This document shows positions 1-6,925 of a stretch of 9,350 nt of DNA, piece after piece. How positions within the stretch are numbered: the stretch's first letter is position 1; each line of letters starts with the position of its first letter. This DNA is from Spirochaetaceae bacterium (GTDB taxonomy: Bacteria; Spirochaetota; Spirochaetia; Treponematales; Breznakiellaceae). Where the stretch lies: contig JAITHM010000110.1 in the NCBI GenBank assembly GCA_031279965.1, forward strand, positions 1-9,350. Direction: 5' to 3'. Both the position numbers and the translations under genes were made by a program. Under the pieces are notes generated by a model, which was not told the origin of the DNA, did no database searches, and saw only the letters and a list, made by a program, of their open reading frames with translations.

Positions 1-1143
1 AGATTTGAAAAACTCGGTTGGTCAATCGGCATATTTCTTAATGGTGCAGAAGTAACCCTCCAAATGAGCCGTCTCCGGCAAAATGTCAATGCTTTTACGC
101 TTGATGCCCGCCGGAAGACTGACAGCACCGTTGCCGCCATGCTGATCATTATTGTGATTATCGTTCTTTTAATCATGGGTATTGCGGTCGCGCTGATTTC
201 TCGCTTTTCCGAAAGCATCACACAGCCTATTCTCCAGTTGGGTGATGCTGTCGAACAAATTAGCGGTGGCAATCTTGATATAAACGGAGTAGTCACATCA
301 GATACGGAAGAGCTTGGCCGTCTTGCATTTTCGTTTAATGCCATGGCAGGCCGGCTTAAAACTTTTATCAAAAATATGGCTCTTGCACATTCCGAACAGC
401 AGCGTATCTCCACTGAACTCAATATTGCAAAAGAAATTCAAACAGCAATGCTGCCGCGAAGATTTCCCTCGAATGACAAACAAAACAGTAATTTTGATCT
501 TTATGCGATGATGCATCCGGCAAAGGATATCAGCGGTGACTTTTACGATTTCTTCGTCGTCAACGAGAAAACACTGGTAATGTTTATTGGTGATGTTGCC
601 GGAACAGGCATTCCCGCTTCACTTTTCATGGTAACAACTAAGACGCTCCTTCATGCGTATCTTCAACAAGGTATGCCGCTTAACAAGGCTGTTGTGCAGA
701 CAAACCGTGAGCTGAGCATGAGAAACGAAAGTGGGTTGTTTGTTACTGTTTGGGCAGGCGCTCTTGATATAAAAACACGCAAACTTGAATTTATCAATGC
801 AGGTCATGTTCCTCCTTTTCTTAAATCTGGTAAAGCGCGTTTTGGTTCGCTTATAACCGCACCTGATCCTTCTCTGGGTTTCATTGAAAGCGCTAAATAT
901 CATCTTCATGAAACACTTCTACAGACAGGTGATGTGCTTTTTCTCTACACCAACGGCATTTTGGAAGCGTTTAATCCAGAGCATCAGCAATACGAGCTGA
1001 TACGGCTTCAAACTATGCTTGATGAAAATTGCTCTTTACCGATGCAGGACCTTATTACATTTATTCGAGAAGACATTAGCGCTTTTGCAAGTTCGCACAG
1101 TCAGGATGATGATATAGCCATGCTCGCTGTTAAATTACAATAA
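1..1143 (+). CDS. SpoIIE/RsbU-type PP2C serine phosphatase with HAMP domain (5' partial)
   Basis: Membrane-bound phosphatase that likely dephosphorylates a serine on an anti-sigma-factor antagonist or similar partner in response to an external signal. The frame is open from base 1, so the first in-frame ATG (64) is internal and the true start lies outside the window; 380 residues are visible. Residues 5-21 (LGWSIGIFL and after) resemble the end of a periplasmic Cache sensor. A membrane helix follows at about 44-67, then HAMP at 68-122, a short helical linker, and the SpoIIE-type PP2C domain from about 140 to 380. Expected motifs are present: SGDFYD (178-183), GDVAGTGIPA (197-206), NAGHVPP (266-272) and the final DDDI (369-372). 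The usual YTDG motif reads YTNG, so Asn318 replaces a normally conserved metal-site Asp. Family and architecture are clear; the signal and partner are unknown, and no anti-sigma or antagonist gene is adjacent. Confidence 0.92.
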   Translation, partial: RFEKLGWSIGIFLNGAEVTLQMSRLRQNVNAFTLDARRKTDSTVAAMLIIIVIIVLLIMGIAVALISRFSESITQPILQLGDAVEQISGGNLDINGVVTSDTEELGRLAFSFNAMAGRLKTFIKNMALAHSEQQRISTELNIAKEIQTAMLPRRFPSNDKQNSNFDLYAMMHPAKDISGDFYDFFVVNEKTLVMFIGDVAGTGIPASLFMVTTKTLLHAYLQQGMPLNKAVVQTNRELSMRNESGLFVTVWAGALDIKTRKLEFINAGHVPPFLKSGKARFGSLITAPDPSLGFIESAKYHLHETLLQTGDVLFLYTNGILEAFNPEHQQYELIRLQTMLDENCSLPMQDLITFIREDISAFASSHSQDDDIAMLAVKLQ

Positions 1144-1144
1144 C

Positions 1145-1153
1145 TGCTATAAT
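1145..1153 (+). promoter_or_regulatory. Extended -10 promoter candidate before the M23 peptidase gene
   Basis: The gap after the phosphatase stop contains TGCTATAAT, a perfect TATAAT (1148-1153) preceded by the TGn extended -10 element. No convincing -35 box sits 16-18 bp upstream, which fits an extended -10 promoter. Transcription would start near 1160, leaving about 30 nt before the ATG at 1192 or about 115 nt before the alternative TTG at 1276. It would let the peptidase and the small downstream ORF be expressed separately from the phosphatase. The site is seen in the sequence; its activity is inferred. Confidence 0.45.
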
Positions 1154-1191
1154 AAGTTAATTTTGGGCTTAAAAATGTCGATAAGTCTAAT

Positions 1192-2547
1192 ATGGTTAAT
1201 GATTATACGCAGGTGATAAAAGATCAGCATGTCGCCCGAAGGCCGCAAATTTTCGCGGTGCAAGGGAGTACCGTTTTGAAGAGCGTTCAAAAACCCGCGG
1301 CGAAGCGGCCAAATCTGCCGGCCTATCGACAAGCGGGGGCACGCTTTGTTACCATCAATCAAAGTCCTGACAGACGGCCAACAGGACGGCCATTTGTTGA
1401 GCTGCCAGATGAACCTCAGATTGAGCTTCATGCCAATGAAGAAGTTACACAATACAGCGTGAAACAATCACCGCCGCCTGCACCTAAACCTGAACCGCAT
1501 CGTGTCAGACACTCTCAGACAGAAGAATTAGCCAAATCAAGTCTACCGCGGTTTTCCGAGACTTTCCCTGACTTCTTTCCAAAATTTGTTTTAGGAGTTC
1601 TTGCCATAGTAGCCGTTGCCGCCTTTGCATATACGGCGCTTCTCTGGCAATCGGGAGAATATCTTATCCAGCCAGCAACTGACGATACCTTGCGTGGTAG
1701 AATGCTTGACTATGTGGCAAACGGTGCAGAGGCGCTCGCGCCAGAACAGACTGCCGAAGACTCAAGTGCAGCGCTGCCTGAAGGTATTGGAGCCGCAGAA
1801 CGGCGTCTTGCGCCAAGCGTATCGTTTTCATGGCAATATTACACGGTTAAAAAAGGTGATGTAGTTTCTAAAATCGCCGCAGCGCATGCCATTTCTATAG
1901 ATGCAATTATTGCGTCAAACAAAATGGCCAATGTGCGCAATCTTCGGGAGGGGGATGTCTTGCGTATCCCCAATATGGATGGGATTCCGTATACGATTAC
2001 CGCCAATGACAGTTACGAAAAAGTTTCTGAAAAATTTGGAGTTCCGCTTGACGCAATACTCGATGCAAATGATGTGCAAAGCGGAGAAATGATTGCAGGA
2101 GAACAGATTTTTATTCCAGGCGCCCGTATGCCTGCCGACGAGTTAAAACGAGCACTTGGAGAAGTTTTTAGTTACCCAGTGCGGGGAAGGCTCAGTTCAC
2201 CTTTTGGTTGGCGGAAAGATCCTTTTACCGGAGTGCGAAGCTTTCACAAAGGCATTGATATTGTAGCTGATGTTGGTGTGCCTGTTAAGGCTGCAATGGC
2301 AGGAAAAGTTTCGATGGTGGGCTTTAGCCCGATTTTAGGTAAATACATTATTGTTTCACACGATGCGACATACCAAACAATGTATGCACACCTTAATTCC
2401 AGCATGGTAACACGCGGCAGTAACGTTGCCCAGGGGGAAATAATTGGCGAAGTGGGTAATACCGGTTATAGTACCGGGCCGCATCTTCATTTTGTTATAT
2501 ATAAAAATGGGCGGGAAATAAATCCGCTTGAACAGCTTAAATTATAA
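1192..2547 (+). CDS. Membrane-anchored LysM-LysM-M23 peptidoglycan endopeptidase
   Basis: Predicted zinc metallopeptidase that cleaves peptidoglycan cross-bridges in the periplasm, or an amidase activator of the EnvC/NlpD kind. In the 451-residue reading, residues 1-131 are basic and proline-rich (PPPAPKPEPH near 94-103) with no signal peptide. A membrane helix lies at about 132-152, a linker follows, then LysM 1 (about 217-260, starting YTVKKGD), LysM 2 (about 267-309), and the M23 domain (about 328-447). All M23 active residues are visible: His352 and Asp356 in HKGID, His400 in YAHL, and His431/His433 in GPHLHF. An active enzyme is therefore more likely than a degenerate activator. The ATG at 1192 is the first in-frame start after the stop at 1153 but has only a weak ribosome site; a TTG at 1276 has AGGGAG 7 nt upstream and would remove 28 residues. 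The small ORF at 2553 follows after 5 bp. Confidence 0.93.
   Translation: MVNDYTQVIKDQHVARRPQIFAVQGSTVLKSVQKPAAKRPNLPAYRQAGARFVTINQSPDRRPTGRPFVELPDEPQIELHANEEVTQYSVKQSPPPAPKPEPHRVRHSQTEELAKSSLPRFSETFPDFFPKFVLGVLAIVAVAAFAYTALLWQSGEYLIQPATDDTLRGRMLDYVANGAEALAPEQTAEDSSAALPEGIGAAERRLAPSVSFSWQYYTVKKGDVVSKIAAAHAISIDAIIASNKMANVRNLREGDVLRIPNMDGIPYTITANDSYEKVSEKFGVPLDAILDANDVQSGEMIAGEQIFIPGARMPADELKRALGEVFSYPVRGRLSSPFGWRKDPFTGVRSFHKGIDIVADVGVPVKAAMAGKVSMVGFSPILGKYIIVSHDATYQTMYAHLNSSMVTRGSNVAQGEIIGEVGNTGYSTGPHLHFVIYKNGREINPLEQLKL
1263..1278 (+). promoter_or_regulatory. Shine-Dalgarno plus alternative TTG start inside the M23 gene
   Basis: AGGGAG at 1263-1268 sits 7 nt before an in-frame TTG at 1276-1278 (codon 29 of the longer reading). 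The ATG at 1192 has no comparable site. This supports the shorter 423-residue product, though both starts leave the membrane helix and all domains intact. Confidence 0.35.
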
Positions 2548-2552
2548 GTAAT

Positions 2553-2684
2553 ATGCGAAAGCTTGTATTGATATTGATTGGTCTTATTGCGGCTGTAACA
2601 TTATTCCGCACATTAGACAGTATAAAACCTGAGGAAGATCAACAACACATTGTTCTTCCTCAAGTTCCTGTTTCAACACCTTAG
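2553..2684 (+). CDS. Small single-pass membrane protein, 43 aa
   Basis: Unrecognised small ORF running from ATG at 2553 to TAG at 2682-2684. It begins MRK, followed by a hydrophobic stretch of about 14 residues (LVLILIGLIAAVTL), then a short polar tail rich in Glu, Asp, Gln and Pro and ending PVSTP. This is the layout of a small inner-membrane protein with an Nin/Cout tail; the lack of a Cys after the helix argues against a lipoprotein. It starts 5 bp after the peptidase stop codon, so it would be co-transcribed and perhaps translationally coupled; its own ribosome site is weak. Its last third overlaps the hairpin proposed as terminator for the opposing operon. No function can be assigned. 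Chance occurrence is possible, but the start position, the clean hydrophobic N-terminus and the stop just before the converging gene favour a real gene. Confidence 0.55.
   Translation: MRKLVLILIGLIAAVTLFRTLDSIKPEEDQQHIVLPQVPVSTP
2623..2662 (-). terminator. Probable intrinsic terminator of the transport/dehydrogenase operon
   Basis: Reading on the minus strand, 25 nt beyond the dehydrogenase stop codon, TGAGGAAGA (2662-2654) pairs perfectly with TCTTCCTCA (2638-2630). After one mismatch there are three further pairs inside and a 7-nt loop. The stem is followed by GG and TTTTATA (2627-2621). The stem is only moderately GC-rich and the T-tract is short, so strength is uncertain. Read on the plus strand the hairpin lacks a T-tract, so it is not obviously bidirectional. 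Confidence 0.55.
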
Positions 2685-2686
2685 TT

Positions 2687-3763
2687 TTACGGAATTATCG
2701 CAACTTTAAAGTCACCATGCTTTCCCGATGCATACTCAAACGCTTTTTCCCATTCTTCAAGGGAAAATGTGGTTTTAAGTACGCCAGCTGTTTTAAGGCT
2801 CCCATCTGCTATGCCATCAATAACATACGGGAAACAGTACGGACTTAAATGCGAACCAAGCACATCAAGTTCTTTCCGGTCTCCAATTATCGACCAATCA
2901 ACGGTAGTTTCCGCACCAAAAACGCTGAATTCTACAAAAGTTCCCAATTTACGAATAATGCTTAGTCCCTGAATTACACTTGATGGATGACCTGTAGCTT
3001 CGATGTAGGTATCGCAGCCATAGTTATCCGTCATTTTGAAGATCTCTGTTTTAACATCTATTTTTGATGGATTGAAGATATGTGTTGCTCCGAATTCTTT
3101 TGCTTTTTCCAAACGGGCATCCACCATATCAAGGGCAATAAGCGCACGAGGATTTTTTAGTGCCGCATAGGTTATCATGCCCAATCCAAGTGTCCCCGCG
3201 CCGGAAATTACCACAATATCATCACATTGAATATGTGCGCGATCAACAGCATGTTTAGAACAGGCGTAGGGCTCTATGAGAAGTGCTTTGTCCAATGCCA
3301 AATCTTTGGGGACACGGTGAACAAGGCACGTTTTTGAATAACGCACATATTCAGCCATACCGCCATTGTTGCTTCCCTGAAAGCCGAGTATGTCATGGGG
3401 CTGGCACATCCAGTACTTTCCGCTTTTGCAGAACCGGCATTCACCGCACGGTACAATTTGATCGGCGGTTATCCGGTCTCCAAGCGCCCAATTCCTGACA
3501 TTCGCGCCTAATTCAACAATTACGCCGAGAAATTCATGTCCGGGAATGAACGGAGCTTTGACCCACGCCGGCTGGATTTTATCACCCCAAAACATAGCAG
3601 CGCCATGTTGGCATTTTAAATCTCCCGCACAGATCCCGCAGCCTTCCACTTTGATAATAATGTCATCAGGCCCACACTCTGGTGTTGGAAAGGCTTTTTC
3701 CAACCGGTAATCAGTTGGACTGTAGGCGACAAGCGCCTTCATTGTTTTTGGATAGTTACTCAT
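2687..3763 (-). CDS. Zinc-dependent MDR polyol dehydrogenase, erythritol/L-threitol dehydrogenase-like
   Basis: Predicted cytoplasmic NAD-dependent dehydrogenase that oxidises a secondary alcohol of a polyol to a ketose. The 358 residues have the full medium-chain layout. Catalytic zinc ligands are Cys45 (CGICAGD), His76-Glu77 (GHE) and Glu164 (IEP). The structural zinc is held by Cys106, Cys109, Cys112 and Cys120. The Rossmann motif is GAGTLGLG (188-195), and Asp212 at the end of the second strand favours NAD over NADP. Segments such as HGAAMFWG, IEATGHPS, DWSIIGDRKELD and GSHLSPYC match, from memory, the erythritol/L-threitol dehydrogenase group rather than threonine or sorbitol dehydrogenases; exact substrate is inference. 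The ATG at 3763 has GGAGG 7 nt upstream. It is the last gene of the transporter operon, 19 bp after the ATPase gene, which suggests it acts on the imported compound. Confidence 0.88.
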   Translation of the reverse strand: MSNYPKTMKALVAYSPTDYRLEKAFPTPECGPDDIIIKVEGCGICAGDLKCQHGAAMFWGDKIQPAWVKAPFIPGHEFLGVIVELGANVRNWALGDRITADQIVPCGECRFCKSGKYWMCQPHDILGFQGSNNGGMAEYVRYSKTCLVHRVPKDLALDKALLIEPYACSKHAVDRAHIQCDDIVVISGAGTLGLGMITYAALKNPRALIALDMVDARLEKAKEFGATHIFNPSKIDVKTEIFKMTDNYGCDTYIEATGHPSSVIQGLSIIRKLGTFVEFSVFGAETTVDWSIIGDRKELDVLGSHLSPYCFPYVIDGIADGSLKTAGVLKTTFSLEEWEKAFEYASGKHGDFKVAIIP

Positions 3764-3782
3764 TGCTATTCCTCCATAAAAA

Positions 3783-4907
3783 CTATTTTGTTTTGATCTT
3801 CATGCCCGTTACCGGATCAAAAAGATGTGTTTTTGCTGAATTAAATTCAAGCTTAATAATATCACCACGTGAATAAACGATTTCTTCCTGCGTCGTAAGA
3901 TTCAAAAGTTCATCACCAACGCGCACACTTACCCTTCGTTCATCTCCAAAGTTTTCGTATACTGCAACGGGTGTAGGCGTACTGGTGCTTTTTGTTGTAA
4001 TTATAACATCAACAGGGCGCACACCCAATGTTATACGCATGGAATCCGAAATTACCGAATAATATTCTTCTGCCACTTTAACCCGTAAATCACTGTCTTT
4101 AAAGGTAAAATAAAACCCATCTTGCGTTTTTGCGATAATGGACTTTAGAAGATTCATTGGTGGCTCTCCGATAAATCCCGCGACAAATTCATTTACCGGG
4201 CTGTCATATACTTCAAGCGGCGATCCCATTTGCTGCAACACTCCGTCTTTCATAATAATAATAATATCAGCCAACGACATGGCTTCAATTTGGTCATGTG
4301 TTACAATAATCGTTGTACATTCAATTTCATGATGCATGCGTTTTATTTCTTGCCGCAGTGTCTGCCGCATTTTGCCGTCAAGATGGCTTAACGGTTCATC
4401 AAGCAGCAACAGACCAGGTTGACGTACAATGGCGCGGGCAATGTTCACCCGCTGTTTTTGTCCGCCAGAAAGAGCACTTGGCTTCATCGTCAAAAGTTCA
4501 TCGACCTTAAGAAGCGGTGCCACATTATTGATTGCTTTTTTTATTTCAGCCTCCGATAATTTTTTTGCCCGAAGATTGAATGCAAGGTTATCATAAACAG
4601 TAAGCGGAGGATAAAGTGCGTAATCTTCAAAAGCAAGGCCAATATTACGGTCTTTAGGAAGAAGATTGTTAATGCACACATTATCAATATACATTTCGCC
4701 TGCCGTTATTTCTTCGAGTCCTGCAATCATGCGAAGCGTTGTTGATTTACCACACCCGGAAGGACCCAAAATCCCGATAAATGATTTATCTTTACATTCA
4801 AAAGACAGATCTTTTACTGCAAAATCATTTTGATGTTTTTTACCAAAAAGGCTTTTCCCTGTATCATCATAGCGTTTATACACATTCTTTAAACAAATTC
4901 GCGCCAT
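3783..4907 (-). CDS. CUT1 sugar/polyol ABC transporter ATPase, MalK/UgpC-like (subunit 1)
   Basis: ATP-hydrolysing subunit on the cytoplasmic face of the importer, 374 residues. Walker A GPSGCGKST (48-56), signature LSGGQ (146-150), Walker B LLLLDEP (166-172), D-loop SHLD (174-177) and switch His204 are intact. The Q-loop reads AFEDYALYP, with Glu94 where MalK has Gln. A TOBE-type regulatory region follows from about 245, including GVRPVDV (295-301). An insertion after the first strand (about 14-28, GKSLFGKKHQND) makes the N-terminus longer than in MalK. The start ATG has GGAGG 8 nt upstream, and that site overlaps the stop codon of the neighbouring ATPase gene (12 bp apart). Two different ATPase genes in one operon imply a heterodimer, with this subunit supplying the canonical signature motif. 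The family is certain; the substrate is not. Confidence 0.93.
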   Translation of the reverse strand: MARICLKNVYKRYDDTGKSLFGKKHQNDFAVKDLSFECKDKSFIGILGPSGCGKSTTLRMIAGLEEITAGEMYIDNVCINNLLPKDRNIGLAFEDYALYPPLTVYDNLAFNLRAKKLSEAEIKKAINNVAPLLKVDELLTMKPSALSGGQKQRVNIARAIVRQPGLLLLDEPLSHLDGKMRQTLRQEIKRMHHEIECTTIIVTHDQIEAMSLADIIIIMKDGVLQQMGSPLEVYDSPVNEFVAGFIGEPPMNLLKSIIAKTQDGFYFTFKDSDLRVKVAEEYYSVISDSMRITLGVRPVDVIITTKSTSTPTPVAVYENFGDERRVSVRVGDELLNLTTQEEIVYSRGDIIKLEFNSAKTHLFDPVTGMKIKTK

Positions 4908-4919
4908 TTTTTCTGCCTC

Positions 4920-6056
4920 CTACCGGTATTGTTCAATACCGCTTCGTGTGATAAACGCCTGTGTTGCGCCATTAAAATACAGTGCGTTCTTCATGTTAAA
5001 TTTCAAGTAAACAGGCTCATCAAGCCGCGCGGTTGTGCTGTTTGACGCAGCAATACGCAGATGTGTTCCCGCAACATCCACTGTTATAATAACTTTATTG
5101 CCAATCGGTTCAAACGCAAATACCGTGCCTGCCAGAGATGAATCATCCTTTTTATCAAAACTGAACATCACATCAATACCGCGAATACCAACATCAATTT
5201 GAGTGCAACCTGCTGTTTTAAGCGCGGCTTGTGCATCTGCTCCAGGCACAAGCGGAACATTTTGTCCCAAAGCTCGAAGAGAAACCACACCGTTTTCACT
5301 GACAAGTTCAGACGGGAAAATATTGATTTCCGGTTCGCCAAAAAGCCGTGCTACAAATTCATTTATGGGGGTGTAGTACATTTGTTCTGATGTTCCAAGC
5401 TGCTCAATCTGGCCATTGTTCATAACGGCGATACGATCTGCAAGAGACATTGCTTCCATAAAATCATGTGTTACATAGATTGTTGTTGTGTTAAAAGCGC
5501 TCTGCATTTCTTTAAGCTCACCACGCATAAAATGCCTAAGTTTTGCGTCAAGATGTGCAAGTGGTTCATCCATTAAAAACACGGTTGGTTCCCGTACAAG
5601 ACAGCGGCCAATGGCAACCCGCTGGCGCTGTCCGTTGGAAAGCTGGCTTGGTTTTCGCTGATAAATCCCTTCTACTTTGTGCATATTGAGCGTTTTAATA
5701 ACTTTTTCAATTGCAGTTTTGATGTAATCTTCGTCTTTACGATGAAGCTTACTGCGCAAAGGAAACGCAATGTTATCAAAAACAGACAGATGCGGGTATA
5801 AAGCATAGTTTTCAAAGACCATTGATACATTACGGTGCATGGGTTCAATAAGATTGACAATTTCGCTGCCTATCTTTATCAATCCTTCTTGGGGGAATTC
5901 AATGCCCGCGATAACTTTAAGAGTTGTTGTTTTACCGGCACCGGCTGGGCCAAAAAGAACAAAAAATTCATTGTCTTGTATATCAAGACTTAAATTATTT
6001 ACTGCAATTTTTTCTTTATATTTTTTGGTAATATTTTCAAGTTGAATACGCGCCAT
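4920..6056 (-). CDS. CUT1 sugar/polyol ABC transporter ATPase, divergent partner (subunit 2)
   Basis: Second MalK/UgpC-like ATPase, 378 residues from the ATG at 6056. This start is chosen because AAGGGG lies 5 nt upstream and MARIQLENI aligns with the other ATPase; an in-frame extension to 6119 would run into the permease gene. Walker A is GPAGAGKTT (36-44), Walker B VFLMDEP (159-165), D-loop AHLD (167-170) and switch His197. Departures from the norm are the signature LSNGQ (139-143, Asn141 for Gly) and the Q-loop FENYALYP with Glu82 for Gln. The C-terminal region from about 240 is TOBE-like but weakly conserved (VGIRGIDV, 289-296). The start lies 2 bp after the permease 2 stop, so translation is probably coupled. 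It probably forms a heterodimer with the other ATPase, its degenerate signature facing that subunit's intact Walker A. Confidence 0.92.
   Translation of the reverse strand: MARIQLENITKKYKEKIAVNNLSLDIQDNEFFVLFGPAGAGKTTTLKVIAGIEFPQEGLIKIGSEIVNLIEPMHRNVSMVFENYALYPHLSVFDNIAFPLRSKLHRKDEDYIKTAIEKVIKTLNMHKVEGIYQRKPSQLSNGQRQRVAIGRCLVREPTVFLMDEPLAHLDAKLRHFMRGELKEMQSAFNTTTIYVTHDFMEAMSLADRIAVMNNGQIEQLGTSEQMYYTPINEFVARLFGEPEINIFPSELVSENGVVSLRALGQNVPLVPGADAQAALKTAGCTQIDVGIRGIDVMFSFDKKDDSSLAGTVFAFEPIGNKVIITVDVAGTHLRIAASNSTTARLDEPVYLKFNMKNALYFNGATQAFITRSGIEQYR
4924..4941 (-). repeat. Inverted repeat at the junction of the two ATPase genes
   Basis: A perfect 8-bp inverted repeat, CGGTATTG and CAATACCG separated by 2 nt, covers the last codons of the upstream ATPase gene. 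It ends one base before that gene's TAG stop codon, directly in front of the GGAGG ribosome site for the next ATPase gene. In RNA it would form a hairpin of at least 7 bp with a 4-nt loop. No T-tract follows, so it is not a terminator. It might tune translation or decay between the two genes. Confidence 0.5.
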
Positions 6057-6058
6057 AC

Positions 6059-6916
6059 TTACCCCTTTACCGCGCCGAAGCTTAAGCCCCGCACAAGATG
6101 TTTTTGTATAAACAAACAAATAATAATTTCGGGTAACACTGCGATAATCGCGGCCACAGCAACCTGTCCATAGTGAACCGAATCTGATGCAAGATAACGC
6201 AGTGAAGTAATAGTAATAGTCTGCACATTGGTTCCGCTTAACAAAAGCGGGAACGTGTAACTATTCCACGCGAAAATAAATGCCAAAAGTCCCGATGCAA
6301 CAAGGCCAGGTTTGATAAGCGGTAGCAATACTTTAAAAAATACTTCATACCACGTATAACCGTCAAGCTGCGCGGCTTGTTCAATTTCAACACTTATATC
6401 TTCAAAATAGCCACGCACAACCCAAATCAAAAGGGGCATGGTAATAAGCTGATAAACCCATATTAACCCAAAATAGGTATCGTAGAGGCCTATACGCTCA
6501 AAAATAAGATATATCGGCAGAATAACAAGAATTTCCGGCGCAAACTTGAATGAAAGTATCTGAAATGCCCAGCCTTCTTTGTTTTTAAAATCATAGCGGG
6601 CAAGTGCGTATGCAGCGGGAACTCCGGCAACAACGGTTAAAACTACCGCTCCTGTCGAAACCAAAAGATTTTGTATAAAAGCCTTGATGTAATCTGATTC
6701 AGGCCGAAATAGAACTATTTCATAGTTAGAAAAAGTCGGTGTAAATTTGAATATCGTGGTAACAACTTCCGCATCAGATTTTAATGACATTAAAAACATC
6801 CAAATGATGGGAAACAATGCAAATATCGCATAGATAGTCAGTCCAAAATTCCGTCCAACTTCAATAAGTGCATCCTGAGTTTTTTTATTTCGTGCAGCCC
6901 GTTCAATATCTGTCAT
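6059..6916 (-). CDS. CUT1 ABC transporter permease, MalG/UgpE-like
   Basis: Inner-membrane channel subunit, 285 residues from the second of two adjacent ATG codons (6916). The first (6919) is only 2 nt from the AGGGGG ribosome site, the second 5 nt, so the second is preferred; the difference is one residue. About six membrane helices are visible, beginning near residues 27-45. The coupling loop EQAAQLDGYTWYEVF (about 180-194 in the longer reading), followed by LPLIKPG, is the EAA motif that contacts the ATPase. The C-terminus FGAVKG is typical of MalG-type proteins. The stop codon of permease 1 is part of this gene's ribosome site, indicating translational coupling. It pairs with the permease encoded just upstream. 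Confidence 0.95.
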   Translation of the reverse strand: MTDIERAARNKKTQDALIEVGRNFGLTIYAIFALFPIIWMFLMSLKSDAEVVTTIFKFTPTFSNYEIVLFRPESDYIKAFIQNLLVSTGAVVLTVVAGVPAAYALARYDFKNKEGWAFQILSFKFAPEILVILPIYLIFERIGLYDTYFGLIWVYQLITMPLLIWVVRGYFEDISVEIEQAAQLDGYTWYEVFFKVLLPLIKPGLVASGLLAFIFAWNSYTFPLLLSGTNVQTITITSLRYLASDSVHYGQVAVAAIIAVLPEIIICLFIQKHLVRGLSFGAVKG

Positions 6917-6925
6917 CATATCCCC

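Noticed and set aside
619..909. 96-residue minus-strand ORF opposite the phosphatase
   Set aside because: It is antisense to the conserved PP2C motifs and shows no independent coding features.
1175..1177. ATG at 1175 as a start codon upstream of the M23 gene
   Set aside because: It is out of frame with the M23 reading and does not open a meaningful ORF.
1147..1467. 106-residue minus-strand ORF opposite the M23 gene start
   Set aside because: No ribosome site and no recognisable domain; it lies antisense to the proline-rich segment of a gene with a clear product.
2747..2771. TTTTCCC/GGGAAAA inverted repeat as a plus-strand terminator for the M23 operon
   Set aside because: The stem is AT-rich, lies within the dehydrogenase coding region, and no T-tract follows directly.
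6057..6119. N-terminal extension of ATPase subunit 2 to 6119
   Set aside because: It overlaps the permease 2 gene end, and the ATG at 6056 has a good ribosome site and aligns with the family start.
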